Positions 51,971 to 60,091 of a stretch of 64,000 bases of DNA are shown one piece after another; position 1 is the first letter of the stretch, and each line of letters starts with the position of its first letter. The translations under genes were made by a program, and so were the position numbers. The notes below the pieces were generated by a model. It did no database searches and was not told the origin of the DNA. It saw nothing but the letters and a program-made list of their open reading frames with translations. This DNA is from Ornithinibacillus halotolerans. GTDB lineage: Bacteria; Bacillota; Bacilli; Bacillales; Amphibacillaceae. The stretch lies in NCBI RefSeq assembly GCF_014637405.1, contig NZ_BMEY01000011.1, forward strand, positions 62,001 through 126,000. Direction: 5' to 3'.

Positions 51971-52166
51971 TACGTTTCCCCTCCTACCGTTTATTACTTT
52001 ATTAATAGTGAATGAGATAAGTAAATGGAGTTAAAGACACGAAGAAAATTAACTCCTTCACAATGGGTGTTTTTGATTACTGACCTTCATTATTTCCCGG
52101 GAACGGTTCGCTAAAGGTTAAGAGCTAGTTATATACGTATTCAGGTTCTTTTACAAAGTTACTTTA

Positions 52167-52206
52167 TTCGACAAAATTTGAGCAATTTCGGGAGGTGTCA
52201 GGCACC
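52167..52206 (+). repeat. Dispersed palindromic repeat, copy 8, with CACC-rich tail
   Basis: TTCGACAAAATTTGAGC, then TTTCGGGAGGTGTCAGGCACC split by the usual core. It is followed to about 52240 by iterations AGACACCAGTCAA and AGACGCCAATCAA. Confidence 0.85.
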
Positions 52207-52257
52207 AGTCAGAAGACACCAGTCAAAGACGCCAATCAAAGAAGACTGTATTCAATT

Positions 52258-52797
52258 TTATAATGCACCGGCTGATATGCATAGAAACTTTACTGGTTTT
52301 TCTGTTTTGTTTAGCCAATAGTGTAGTTGGGTTGAGTCAAAGAAGATGCTTTCATTTGGCTTGAGTTGTAACTCTTCATTATTAATGATGACGGTTAGAG
52401 TTCCTTCTAGTACATAGAGGAATTCTTGTCCTTTATGGCTGAGTGGATTCCCCTTCGTTTCCCCTGCATTAATAACGACTAAGATCGGGGTAAATAACGG
52501 ATCTGCCATATTTCTCGTTAAATCATGATAGACAAATCCTCCCTTTTTCAACATAGACATATCTAAATTCCCCTGTATACTAGCAATTTTTTCTTCCCCA
52601 TCATTGAAAAAATAACTAGGATTTACTCCGAGTGTTTCTGATATTTTTTTTAGTGATTCCAATGTTGCTGATGATTTTCCATTTTCTAATTGGGAAAGAA
52701 AACTAATAGAAAGATTTGTCTCTTCGGCAATTTTTTTAAGCGTTAACTTTTTCTGTTTACGTAGTTGCTTGACCTTTAGCCCTAATTTCTCCTCCAT
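52258..52797 (-). CDS. XRE-family regulator with C-terminal cupin
   Basis: This is a 179-residue transcription factor. Residues 6-60 are an XRE helix-turn-helix (KVKQLRKQKKLTLKKIAEETNLSISFLSQLENGK), and residues about 110-175 a cupin (PLSHKGQEFLYVLEGTLTVIIN, ESIFFDSTQLHYWLN), which would bind a small ligand. It is divergent from the MHS transporter gene, and the intergenic region holds a perfect palindrome right behind the transporter promoter. So it is probably the local regulator, responding to the transported compound. Confidence 0.92.
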   Translation of the reverse strand: MEEKLGLKVKQLRKQKKLTLKKIAEETNLSISFLSQLENGKSSATLESLKKISETLGVNPSYFFNDGEEKIASIQGNLDMSMLKKGGFVYHDLTRNMADPLFTPILVVINAGETKGNPLSHKGQEFLYVLEGTLTVIINNEELQLKPNESIFFDSTQLHYWLNKTEKPVKFLCISAGAL

Positions 52798-52884
52798 GAG
52801 CGACCACCTCTACATTTCAATTCTACCGACCATTTTACCACTGTTCCTCATTCTCTGCTCACCCAATCTGATTAGTTAGAATTA

Positions 52885-52914
52885 TTGACAAATTAAAAAC
52901 ACTTCCTATATAAT
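52885..52914 (+). promoter_or_regulatory. Sigma-A promoter of the MHS transporter unit
   Basis: Perfect TTGACA (52885-52890), an 18-base spacer and perfect TATAAT (52909-52914) upstream of the transporter gene. Confidence 0.9.
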
Positions 52915-52921
52915 CAAAGAG

Positions 52922-52944
52922 AAATTTAAGTGTCACTTAAATTT
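52922..52944. promoter_or_regulatory. Perfect palindromic operator at the transporter promoter
   Basis: AAATTTAAGTG and CACTTAAATTT surround one central base, giving an 11+1+11 perfect palindrome 8 bases downstream of the -10 box. It overlaps the expected start of transcription, so a bound XRE-cupin protein would block it. Confidence 0.75.
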
Positions 52945-53025
52945 TAAGGAGCAGCTATCAAAATTTTGCTAAAGATTTATGCTGCAACGAGAGAAAAAAC
53001 ACATAAACAAAACAGGGGTGACAAA

Positions 53026-54336
53026 ATGGAAAACAACAAAAAAATGAGAAGAGTCCTTATCGCAAGTATAGTTGGTAGTGCAATTGAGTGGTTTGACTAC
53101 TTTTTATATGGAACGGTTGCTGCTCTAGTCTTTAATCAATTGTTCTTTGTTACAGAAGATCCTGCATTCGGAACTTTGTATGCGTTTGCAACGTTTGCAC
53201 TTGCCTTTCTAATTCGTCCATTTGGTGGAATTATCTTTAGTCATATTGGGGACAAGATTGGTCGAAAGAAAACGCTTGTATTAACACTTAGTTTAATGGG
53301 ATTGTCTACATTCTTAATGGGGGTACTTCCTACATATCAAGCAATTGGAATTTGGGCACCTATTTTACTAATTACACTACGCCTTGTACAAGGAATTGGT
53401 CTTGGTGGTGAGTGGGGTGGTGCCTTACTATTAGCTGTTGAATATGCACCGAAAGAAAAACGTGGTCTATTCGGAAGTGTCCCACAAATGGGAGTAACAC
53501 TTGGTCTCTTAATGGGAACGCTTGCCCTATCGATTATGACGTTACTACCAGACGGTTCATTCATGACTTGGGGATGGCGTGTACCATTTATTTTAAGTGC
53601 ATTTTTAGTAATCTTTGGTCTTTGGATTCGGAAAGGAATTGATGAAACACCTTCTTTCAAGAAGACCCAAGAAAAAGGAGAAGTGGCGAAATTACCAATT
53701 GCCGACACACTTCGTTACCACTGGAAAGAAGTACTTATTGCTATTGGGGCAAAAGTTGTAGAAACGGCACCATTTTATATTTTTGGAACATTCATTGTTT
53801 CGTACGCAACGTCTAATCTTGATTTTTCGGAATCAAATGTTTTAAATGCGGTAACAATCGGAACGGTAGTAACAACTATTTTAATGCCATTTATGGGGGC
53901 ACTATCAGATAAAATTGGTAGAAAACCACTTTACATAACCGGAACAATTTTAATGGCTTTATATGCCTTCCCATACTTCTGGCTCATTCATAGTGGTTCA
54001 CCTGGTTTATTAATACTAGCAACTGTAATTGGTCTAGGAATTATTTGGTCTCCAATTACAGCTGTACTAGGGACGATGTTTTCTGAGATTTTCTCAGCAA
54101 AAGTACGTTATACCGGGATTTCTTTAGGATATCAAATCGGGGCTGCATTAGCTGGTGGTACTGCGCCACTTGTTGCGACAGCATTACTGATTCGTTTTGA
54201 TAATTCATACGTACCGGTTGCACTATATATCATCCTTACGTCCATTATTTCTCTAATTGCCGTTTCGGCTGTGAAAGATCGTAGAGCACAAGAACTTGAT
54301 GTAGAGGAAGATGAATTAACATTAAAGAAAGCATAA
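53026..54336 (+). CDS. MHS-family MFS transporter
   Basis: This is a 436-residue metabolite:H+ symporter from the ATG at 53026, which follows GGGGTGA by 4 bases; an ATG 60 bases earlier has no clear ribosome binding site. Twelve membrane segments are evident. Family signatures are SAIEWFDYFLYGTVAALVFN, AFLIRPFGGIIFSHIGDKIGRKKTL, GIGLGGEWGGALLLAVEYAP and GALSDKIGRKPLYITG. Substrates in this family include proline/betaine, α-ketoglutarate, shikimate and citrate; the ornithine cyclodeaminase-family gene after it suggests an amino acid or imino acid. Regulated by the adjacent palindrome. Confidence 0.92.
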   Translation: MENNKKMRRVLIASIVGSAIEWFDYFLYGTVAALVFNQLFFVTEDPAFGTLYAFATFALAFLIRPFGGIIFSHIGDKIGRKKTLVLTLSLMGLSTFLMGVLPTYQAIGIWAPILLITLRLVQGIGLGGEWGGALLLAVEYAPKEKRGLFGSVPQMGVTLGLLMGTLALSIMTLLPDGSFMTWGWRVPFILSAFLVIFGLWIRKGIDETPSFKKTQEKGEVAKLPIADTLRYHWKEVLIAIGAKVVETAPFYIFGTFIVSYATSNLDFSESNVLNAVTIGTVVTTILMPFMGALSDKIGRKPLYITGTILMALYAFPYFWLIHSGSPGLLILATVIGLGIIWSPITAVLGTMFSEIFSAKVRYTGISLGYQIGAALAGGTAPLVATALLIRFDNSYVPVALYIILTSIISLIAVSAVKDRRAQELDVEEDELTLKKA

Positions 54337-54362
54337 TAAACAACTAGATGAGAGGTTATACA

Positions 54363-55346
54363 ATGCTTATATTTTCAGAAAAAGTGATTCAATCGCATTA
54401 CACGATGAACGACGCCATACAAGATGTGAAACTAGGGCTTATATCAAAGAAAGCTGGGAACATTTCCAATCCACATCGCACGGTAATCGACGTTCCTAAG
54501 GTTGAAGGTTCTGTTCTTTATATGCCGAGTGCGGATCAAACGAACAATATCGCTGCAACGAAGGTAGTTTCGATTTTCCCTCAAAACCCTAGTTTGGCTA
54601 AACCAACGACACAAGGATTAATCGTCTTAACCGAAGTAGAGACTGGAGAGCACATTTGTGTTATGAATGCATCTTACTTAACGAGACTTCGAACTGGCGC
54701 ACTGAGTGGTATAGCGACAGAAAAATTAGCTCGCAAAGATGCGAAAGTACTTGGGGTGATTGGTACTGGTGGAATGGCGTTGGAACAAGTACTAGGTGTG
54801 TTGGAAGTGCGAGACATCGAAGAAATTAAACTCTTTAACCGAACAGCAGAGAAAGCTATTGCTTTTAAAGAAAAGCTAATGCAAAATGGTGTCGCTGTTA
54901 CGATTGAAATATTTAATCAATCGGAGGAAGTTGTCACAACCTCTGATATTATCAACTGTGCCACTCGCTCGTATAAACCTGTATTTGACGGGATTTTATT
55001 ACAGCCAGGTACACATATAAACGGCGTTGGGTCCTTCCTCCCTACTATGCGTGAAGTGGATCAAACAACGATTGACCGAGCTGGAAAAATTGTCGTTGAT
55101 GATATGGTAGGCGTAAAAGAAGAGGCAGGAGAACTGATCCATGCTGACGCTAATTCTGATTGGAGTTTCTCCGATATTCATGCCGAGTTAAGTGACATCG
55201 TGAATAACGACCAATTGGTTCGTGAATCCGATGAGGAAATTACCTTTTTCAAATCTGTCGGAGCCGCATACTTTGATCTAGTCGTCGCAGCCGGAGTTTA
55301 TAACAAATTAAAAGAAAAAGAAATCGGATTGAATATAGAAATTTAA
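54363..55346 (+). CDS. Ornithine cyclodeaminase/μ-crystallin family protein
   Basis: This is a protein of about 327 residues using NAD(P). I choose the ATG at 54363 (MLIFSEKVIQSHY), which follows GAGAGG by 7 bases; the frame also has an ATG at 54348. Motifs are TRLRTGALSGIATEKLARKDAKVLGVIGTGGMALEQVLG (dinucleotide fold) and DIINCATRSYKPVFDG. Family members act as ornithine cyclodeaminase, alanine dehydrogenase or ketimine reductase, so an exact activity cannot be assigned. It is co-transcribed with the MHS transporter; together they may import and reduce or deaminate an amino or imino acid. Confidence 0.9.
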   Translation: MLIFSEKVIQSHYTMNDAIQDVKLGLISKKAGNISNPHRTVIDVPKVEGSVLYMPSADQTNNIAATKVVSIFPQNPSLAKPTTQGLIVLTEVETGEHICVMNASYLTRLRTGALSGIATEKLARKDAKVLGVIGTGGMALEQVLGVLEVRDIEEIKLFNRTAEKAIAFKEKLMQNGVAVTIEIFNQSEEVVTTSDIINCATRSYKPVFDGILLQPGTHINGVGSFLPTMREVDQTTIDRAGKIVVDDMVGVKEEAGELIHADANSDWSFSDIHAELSDIVNNDQLVRESDEEITFFKSVGAAYFDLVVAAGVYNKLKEKEIGLNIEI

Positions 55347-55350
55347 TTAA

Positions 55351-55380
55351 AGGTGCCTGACACCACACGAATTTTGTCGA
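55351..55380 (-). repeat. Dispersed palindromic repeat, copy 9 (inverted)
   Basis: GGTGCCTGACACC then ACACGAATTTTGTCGA in reverse orientation, 6 bases from copy 10. The two form a tight head-to-head inverted pair able to fold into one hairpin, perhaps acting as a terminator for both convergent genes. Confidence 0.85.
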
Positions 55381-55386
55381 CAGATG

Positions 55387-55416
55387 TTCGACATTTTTCG
55401 GGAGGTGTCAGGCACC
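55387..55416 (+). repeat. Dispersed palindromic repeat, copy 10 (supplies a stop codon)
   Basis: TTCGACATTTTTCGGGAGG and GGTGTCAGGCACC. On the minus strand, GGT GCC TGA ends the PAS-GGDEF frame at 55408. Confidence 0.9.
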
Positions 55417-56361
55417 CGTCATTTCTTTCTTCTTTTCATTCTTGTTTCGGTACATCTCCATGTCTGCTTTGATGAGTAATTTCTCCATCATCCCAATCGA
55501 TGACTCACTATACCCATGACCGATTGAAAGTTTTATCGGTGTGAATGGGGCATCCTTATCAATAGCCTGTATCTCTTCCAACATGGTTCTTATGTATGTC
55601 TCCGCTTCTAATACGGTCACATGAGTGAGAATCATCGCAAATTCATCCCCACCAATACGTGCAACTACTATATGCTCATCATTAAATTTTCTTAAGCGAT
55701 GGCCAACTTCTTGGATTAATCTATCCCCCATAACATGGCCATAATGATCATTAATGGACTTTAATTCATCTAAATCAGCCATTACAACTGCAACAGGAAC
55801 ATCGATTTTTTCATTATATTCGTTTAATTTTTGTTGGAAAAACTCACGATTGTATAGATCAGTTAACGTATCATGCGTTGTTTTATATTCTAGTTGCTGC
55901 TGCAAAGATATTTTGTCATCAATATTTCGTAATATGCCTTGCACTGCAACAAATTTCCCATCCTTATAAACAGGTGTCGCATATTCTTCAAACCAAATGT
56001 ACTTCCCTTGGTGATTCCGAAGTCTAACTTGAATCGGTTCATAAAAATTAAGTTGTCCCAGCTTTTTATTCAGGAGTATATCTTTATCTTCTGGGTGAAC
56101 GATTTCAAATATTTTCTCTGGATTTTTCATATGTTCTTCTAATGTATTAGGTCCTATTAGTTCATTTACCGTAGGACTTAAATAAAGATAATTCATTTTA
56201 GGCACAGTCTCACAATAATATAAAATATCCCGCACATTTTCTACAGTCTCTACTAAAGGTTTTAAGTAATGTACTTGTTTTTGGAGTTTACGACTTTTGT
56301 ATTGTAAGTTTACCGTTAATGCTAGTAACACGATGATGATAACTCCTCCAATGATCCACAT
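55408..56361 (-). CDS. Membrane-anchored PAS-GGDEF diguanylate cyclase
   Basis: This is a 317-residue protein. One N-terminal membrane segment (IIGGVIIIVLLALTVNL) and a short helix precede a PAS/PAC region (about 40-145, PEKIFEIVHPEDKDILL, YIWFEEYATPVYKDGKFVAVQGILRNIDD) and a GGDEF domain (about 160-315). The active-site loop reads GGDEF exactly (IGGDEFAMIL, about residue 238), with DLDELKSINDHYGHVMGDRL before it, so it should make cyclic di-GMP. No inhibitory RxxD site is obvious. The final Thr-Gly-Ala and stop derive from a palindromic repeat. Confidence 0.92.
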   Translation of the reverse strand: MWIIGGVIIIVLLALTVNLQYKSRKLQKQVHYLKPLVETVENVRDILYYCETVPKMNYLYLSPTVNELIGPNTLEEHMKNPEKIFEIVHPEDKDILLNKKLGQLNFYEPIQVRLRNHQGKYIWFEEYATPVYKDGKFVAVQGILRNIDDKISLQQQLEYKTTHDTLTDLYNREFFQQKLNEYNEKIDVPVAVVMADLDELKSINDHYGHVMGDRLIQEVGHRLRKFNDEHIVVARIGGDEFAMILTHVTVLEAETYIRTMLEEIQAIDKDAPFTPIKLSIGHGYSESSIGMMEKLLIKADMEMYRNKNEKKKEMTGA

Positions 56362-56444
56362 AACAGTCCGCCTTTTCTTCTAATTATTATGTATTGAGTT
56401 ATGTTAATAACATCTTAACATTTGGACCAACATTTGTAGACTGA

Positions 56445-56484
56445 AAGGTGTCTGACACCACCCGGTTTTTGTCATATTTTGACG
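56445..56484 (-). repeat. Dispersed palindromic repeat, copy 11 (inverted)
   Basis: GGTGTCTGACACC then ACCCGGTTTTTGTC, reverse orientation, facing copy 12 about 45 bases away. Confidence 0.85.
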
Positions 56485-56526
56485 AAGGCTAATCCATAAC
56501 TCAAAATACAGCAGGGCTTACGACCA

Positions 56527-56566
56527 TCGACAATTTATGACATTTTTCGGGAGGTGTCAGACACCT
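56527..56566 (+). repeat. Dispersed palindromic repeat, copy 12, with CACC-rich tail
   Basis: TCGACAATTTATGACATTT, then TTCGGGAGGTGTCAGACACC. It is followed to about 56600 by CACCTCAAAAAGCGG, CACCCCAAAAGTTG and CACCTCAAAAGG. Confidence 0.85.
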
Positions 56567-56649
56567 CAAAAAGCGGCACCCCAAAAGTTGCACCTCAAAA
56601 GGGATAGTTTCTTCTATCCAGGTAAAATTAATATTAAGGAGGGTTTTTT

Positions 56650-56853
56650 ATGATGTATTTGTTAGCTGTTGTATTACCACCAATTGCTGTATTGTTTTCT
56701 GGTAAACCATTTCAAGCACTACTTAATCTCATCCTTACTGCTTTCTTCTGGCTTCCTGGAGCGATACATGCCATCCTAGTTGTGAAGGATAGGAAAGATG
56801 ATAAACGTATGGAAAGACAAGTTAAACTGCAGGCGAAATATAATAGAAAATAA
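56650..56853 (+). CDS. YqaE/Pmp3-family small membrane protein
   Basis: This is a 67-residue proteolipid-like protein with two membrane segments (LLAVVLPPIAVLFSG and LLNLILTAFFWLPGAIHAILVV) and a charged C-terminus. The spacing and the PP and LPGAIHA motifs are those of the Pmp3/YqaE (UPF0057) family. In yeast and plants this family affects membrane potential and salt tolerance; in Bacillaceae it has no firm role. AGGAGGG ribosome binding site 6 bases before the ATG, single gene. Confidence 0.88.
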   Translation: MMYLLAVVLPPIAVLFSGKPFQALLNLILTAFFWLPGAIHAILVVKDRKDDKRMERQVKLQAKYNRK

Positions 56854-56965
56854 CTCGAATAAAAGTTAAAACGTCCTACATCAGATCATACATACACTGC
56901 ATATATTCCAATCAATCGACCATAATAAACTTATGCAACAACCAATATAACGGAGGGATTTTCAT

Positions 56966-57073
56966 ATGGTGAAAGATTCACATGCACCGAAAGAAAAACA
57001 AAATAAAGCAAAGAGACCAAATGAACAAAGAAGAAATAAAGGGAAATCTAACGCTAGAAATACAGATAACTAA
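56966..57073 (+). CDS. Small basic hydrophilic protein, 35 residues
   Basis: ATG at 56966 follows GGAGGG by 8 bases and opens a 35-codon frame ending TAA. The product is rich in Lys, Arg, Asn and Gln (KDSHAPKEKQNKAKRPNEQR, then RRNKGKSNARNTDN) and has no hydrophobic segment. I cannot assign it. The composition resembles small spore-associated or nucleic-acid-binding peptides of Bacillaceae. It follows the YqaE-like gene. Confidence 0.6.
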   Translation: MVKDSHAPKEKQNKAKRPNEQRRNKGKSNARNTDN

Positions 57074-57145
57074 GTCATCTTATATACAGAGAGGTTGGGA
57101 CAAAACTAAATTTCTAATTCTAAAGCCGAACAATACGATACATTA

Positions 57146-57406
57146 GCTCCGGAAATATACGTAGACTCCAGCGGGAGGAAAGGCATTGGTGAGACCCCAC
57201 AGTGAGGGTTCTACTTGAATAGACTCCCATGCTCCCTTGCGCCGAGGAATAATGCTTCGAAGCTTGACTTGTAGACACAGGCGCACTCTTTTAGCACGAG
57301 GAGGCTCACCAGCCGCCCGCGGCGAGGTAGACACTGCGATGGTACTGATCTGAGCAGATGTCGCCCCGGTACTGGAAGTGAAAGCGAAGTATATTTCCGG
57401 AGCGGG
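57146..57406. repeat. Long structured intergenic element, copy C
   Basis: Inverted ends GCTCCGGAAATATAC and GTATATTTCCGGAGC, with internal GGAGGAAAGGCATTGGTGAG, GAGGCTCACCAGCCGCC and the longer insert GTAGACACTGCGATGG / GATCTGAGCAGATGTCGCCC also found in copy B. Open frames inside are shadows of the repeat. The flanks up to 57637 hold a T-rich AAAAAGCTTTTGCCC stretch and nothing else that I can recognise. Confidence 0.8.
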
Positions 57407-57637
57407 TTAGTTGCTCCCAAATCGTATAGTTCGGTTTTTTCTATGTAGAAAAAGCTTTTGCCCTAGCCCCTTTTAATTTTCCAACGAAGCTTTATTTAGT
57501 ATGTCCTCCTACCCCGAAAGACACAGACCAAATACCTAGTCCTAGATAAAATTACACAGGTCTAATGTCCTGAATTTTATTATTAAATTGAATCTTTATC
57601 CTTTAGATTATATATTGACTAAAGGAGGGGATAAAAT

Positions 57638-58699
57638 ATGAGAGATATTATTTATATGCCGGTACTCAAACGAGGAATTCGTCCGATATTTTTACTACTA
57701 GGTACATTTCTTAGTCTTTTTCTTTCAATCCTTATTGTACCTATCTTTCTAATTATGGCATATATTATGGATTTAAATTATTATGGGAGCTATCTTCCTT
57801 TACTAACATTGTTTGCATTAGGGATATGGGCGGTTGTACTATTAATTCCAACCATAAAAGCAGCTAAAGAGCTGACGACCATTTACACCAAGGATAATAA
57901 TGGTAATGTTACGAAATATCAAATTCAAATGAACAACGTCACGAGTTTTGAAGAAGCAGCTCATGGTTCACTTGTCGGTCTAGGAATTGATGTACTAATG
58001 GGTCGTTTCGGCATGGGGTTATTTACTGGACAGGCATTTGTGAAAGTTGTTAAAGGAATTGCACTAAACAACAATAAAGAATTTGTAATGGAAAACCTTC
58101 ATAACGAGGAAATCTATAAAGTTAGTAAAGTTTATCCTTCATCCGATAACTATTCCATAGGCAAGAACTATGAAAATATTGATTCGCTCGAAGCAAAGCC
58201 TATTGTTCCAAAATTTCTCATCATCAAATATACATTAATTACATGTGCAGTTTTGTTCGGGATTAATCTAATACTTTTCGCTTTTACAATGAATGCCGAC
58301 ACGAGCATCCAAGAGAATCATGAAGAAATAGCCAAAGACTTAAGTCTGGAATTACAAGCTTTTGGTTATGAAAACACCTCCACAAGACCTGTAGTTTTTA
58401 AACGAGAAGACGGTGAAAGAAATTCAACAATAAAATTAATATTAACGAATGCTGGTGATGTAAAACAAGCAGAAATAGATGTATATTGGGAACTCTCAGA
58501 GGACGCTGACTACGTACTGAAAGAAATACAAGCACTTCTCGATATCATTGGTCTTCCCTATACGGAAACGGAATACATAGAAGGTTTAGCTGAAGTTCAA
58601 AATGAATCAGGACTAGGATACATTGAACGAATAGACGATTATGGTATTTATTTAACGAAAAGTAGTGGGAAGATTAATTTGGTTATTAATAGTCGGTGA
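57638..58699 (+). CDS. Hypothetical membrane protein, 353 residues
   Basis: I do not recognise this family. Two membrane segments (about 15-45 and 52-70) are followed by a cytoplasmic domain of about 130 residues (TIYTKDNNGNVTKYQIQMNNV, GSLVGLGIDVLMGRFGMGLF), a third membrane segment (about 198-222) and a C-terminal domain with a long β pattern (STIKLILTNAGDVKQAEIDVYW, DYGIYLTKSSGKINLVINS). AAAGGAGGGG lies 10 bases before the ATG. It is a single gene, with no neighbour suggesting a role. Confidence 0.75.
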   Translation: MRDIIYMPVLKRGIRPIFLLLGTFLSLFLSILIVPIFLIMAYIMDLNYYGSYLPLLTLFALGIWAVVLLIPTIKAAKELTTIYTKDNNGNVTKYQIQMNNVTSFEEAAHGSLVGLGIDVLMGRFGMGLFTGQAFVKVVKGIALNNNKEFVMENLHNEEIYKVSKVYPSSDNYSIGKNYENIDSLEAKPIVPKFLIIKYTLITCAVLFGINLILFAFTMNADTSIQENHEEIAKDLSLELQAFGYENTSTRPVVFKREDGERNSTIKLILTNAGDVKQAEIDVYWELSEDADYVLKEIQALLDIIGLPYTETEYIEGLAEVQNESGLGYIERIDDYGIYLTKSSGKINLVINSR

Positions 58700-58824
58700 T
58701 GGGGAACATAAGGTAGGAGAATAATAAAGGCACAGTAAGTAATTCAATCTGCTTAATGTACCATTTTATTTTTACTATCTATTTATTAGCTGCATTGACT
58801 ACTTCATCTATACTCAAGCAAAAT

Positions 58825-58863
58825 AAAAGAACAGTTCACATGTATTAAGTAAACTGTTCTTTT
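58825..58863. terminator. Bidirectional hairpin terminator
   Basis: AAAAGAACAGTTCAC and a second arm GTAAACTGTTCTTTT pair over a short loop. It serves the AEC transporter gene (minus strand, stop at 58870) and could also end the 57638 transcript. Confidence 0.9.
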
Positions 58864-58869
58864 ATTATT

Positions 58870-59763
58870 TTATATAATATTCAACATAACTGACAAAGTA
58901 ATAATACTTAATATTGTCGTAACTAGTGTAATACTTGATACAAGTTCTGGTTCCGCATCATACTCAACTGCGTAAAGTGTTGTAGTTGCAGCACTTGGCA
59001 TAGCAGAAACAATAAGTAACACAGCAACTATTGTATATTCTAAATTAAAGAATGAAATAAAGAACCATGCAAGAATTGGTGAAACAATAAGCCTTAATAT
59101 ACTTGCTACACTAATTACTGGCCAATTAAATTTTAATAAGGATATATTTCCTAATTGCATCCCTAATACAACCATAAGTAATGGGATTGATGCTTCTCCC
59201 ATTATCTGGAGAATAGAATATACGTTTGTCGGCACGTCATACCCTATATTTTTTAATAGTAATGCTAATATAATTGCATATGTAGCAGGCATTTTCATAA
59301 TAGATTTTAGAGCCATTGCAATACCATTCTGACTTCTAGAAGCATAGTATATCCCAAAGAAATTCATAATAAGAGAGTGAATAACCATATAAAACACCGC
59401 ATAAGGTAGTGCTTCCTCACCAACACTAAATAAAATTACAGGTACACCAAAATTCCCGGCATTCATGAAAGCCGTTGCTAAAATCGATCCACTTTCCACA
59501 GATTTATCCCAGTTCAGTATTTTTGCCAATACTTTGTTTAAAATTATCATGACAAACATTAATAATAATGAAAATACAATAATGATTTTAAAGCCAGTAT
59601 CAAATGTTGACTCATACATGTTAGTAAAAACAAGACATGGCACAAATAAATAAATGGAAACTGCAGATACGGATTTAACATCTAGTAATCTTATTTTTTG
59701 TAAAGCATACCCAGAACCAAACACAAGAAGTACTGGTAGGACTACCTCTATAAATACGTTCAT
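58870..59763 (-). CDS. AEC family transporter
   Basis: This is a 297-residue membrane protein with about ten hydrophobic segments, of the auxin efflux carrier family, which in bacteria moves organic acids such as malate or malonate. Family marks are IEVVLPVLLVFGSGYALQKI, STAFMNAGNFG-like SGSILATAFMNAGNFGVPVI, IMGEASIPLLMVVLGMQLG and MPSAATTTLYAVEYD. It is a single gene, with a repeated operator-like sequence about 60 bases upstream of its start. Confidence 0.92.
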   Translation of the reverse strand: MNVFIEVVLPVLLVFGSGYALQKIRLLDVKSVSAVSIYLFVPCLVFTNMYESTFDTGFKIIIVFSLLLMFVMIILNKVLAKILNWDKSVESGSILATAFMNAGNFGVPVILFSVGEEALPYAVFYMVIHSLIMNFFGIYYASRSQNGIAMALKSIMKMPATYAIILALLLKNIGYDVPTNVYSILQIMGEASIPLLMVVLGMQLGNISLLKFNWPVISVASILRLIVSPILAWFFISFFNLEYTIVAVLLIVSAMPSAATTTLYAVEYDAEPELVSSITLVTTILSIITLSVMLNII

Positions 59764-59821
59764 TTATTTAGCCTCGATTACTAACGAATATTTAAAAGGC
59801 TCCCCTCCCAAAATATGTAAA

Positions 59822-59870
59822 TATATCTAAGATATATCCAACTTAGATATATGTTAGATACATCTAAGTT
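59822..59870. promoter_or_regulatory. Operator-like repeats upstream of the AEC transporter
   Basis: The inverted repeat AACTTAGATATAT (59840-59852) and ATACATCTAAGTT (59858-59870) has one mismatch between its 13-base arms. A further ATATATCTAAG lies at 59821-59831. They sit between -110 and -60 of the gene start, fitting a dimeric regulator site. Confidence 0.55.
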
Positions 59871-60028
59871 ATTAAATAAGACGCTTTCAATTATCAATAT
59901 ATTTATTTGATTTCTATTAATTTATATATTTCGAGTTAGGGGAAAGGTGTAAATCTACTAGCGTATACCGCTACTTGACTCGTCTTATTAGGAGCTCTAA
60001 CTTAATTTTTTTTACAGAACCCCCCTCA

Positions 60029-60069
60029 AAGGTGTCTGACACCTCCCGAAATTTGTCCTATTATGTCGA
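60029..60069 (-). repeat. Dispersed palindromic repeat, copy 13 (inverted)
   Basis: AGGTGTCTGACACCTCCCG then AAATTTGTCC, reverse orientation, just outside the 3' end of the group II intron. Confidence 0.85.
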
Positions 60070-60091
60070 AGTCTATCCTGAATTAAAAGCA

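Noticed and set aside
55351-55416. Insertion sequence with inverted ends
   Set aside because: Only 66 bases and no transposase; it is a tight inverted pair of the palindromic repeat.
57143-57420. Two overlapping frames on the minus strand
   Set aside because: Entirely within structured element C; no start signal and no protein-like pattern.
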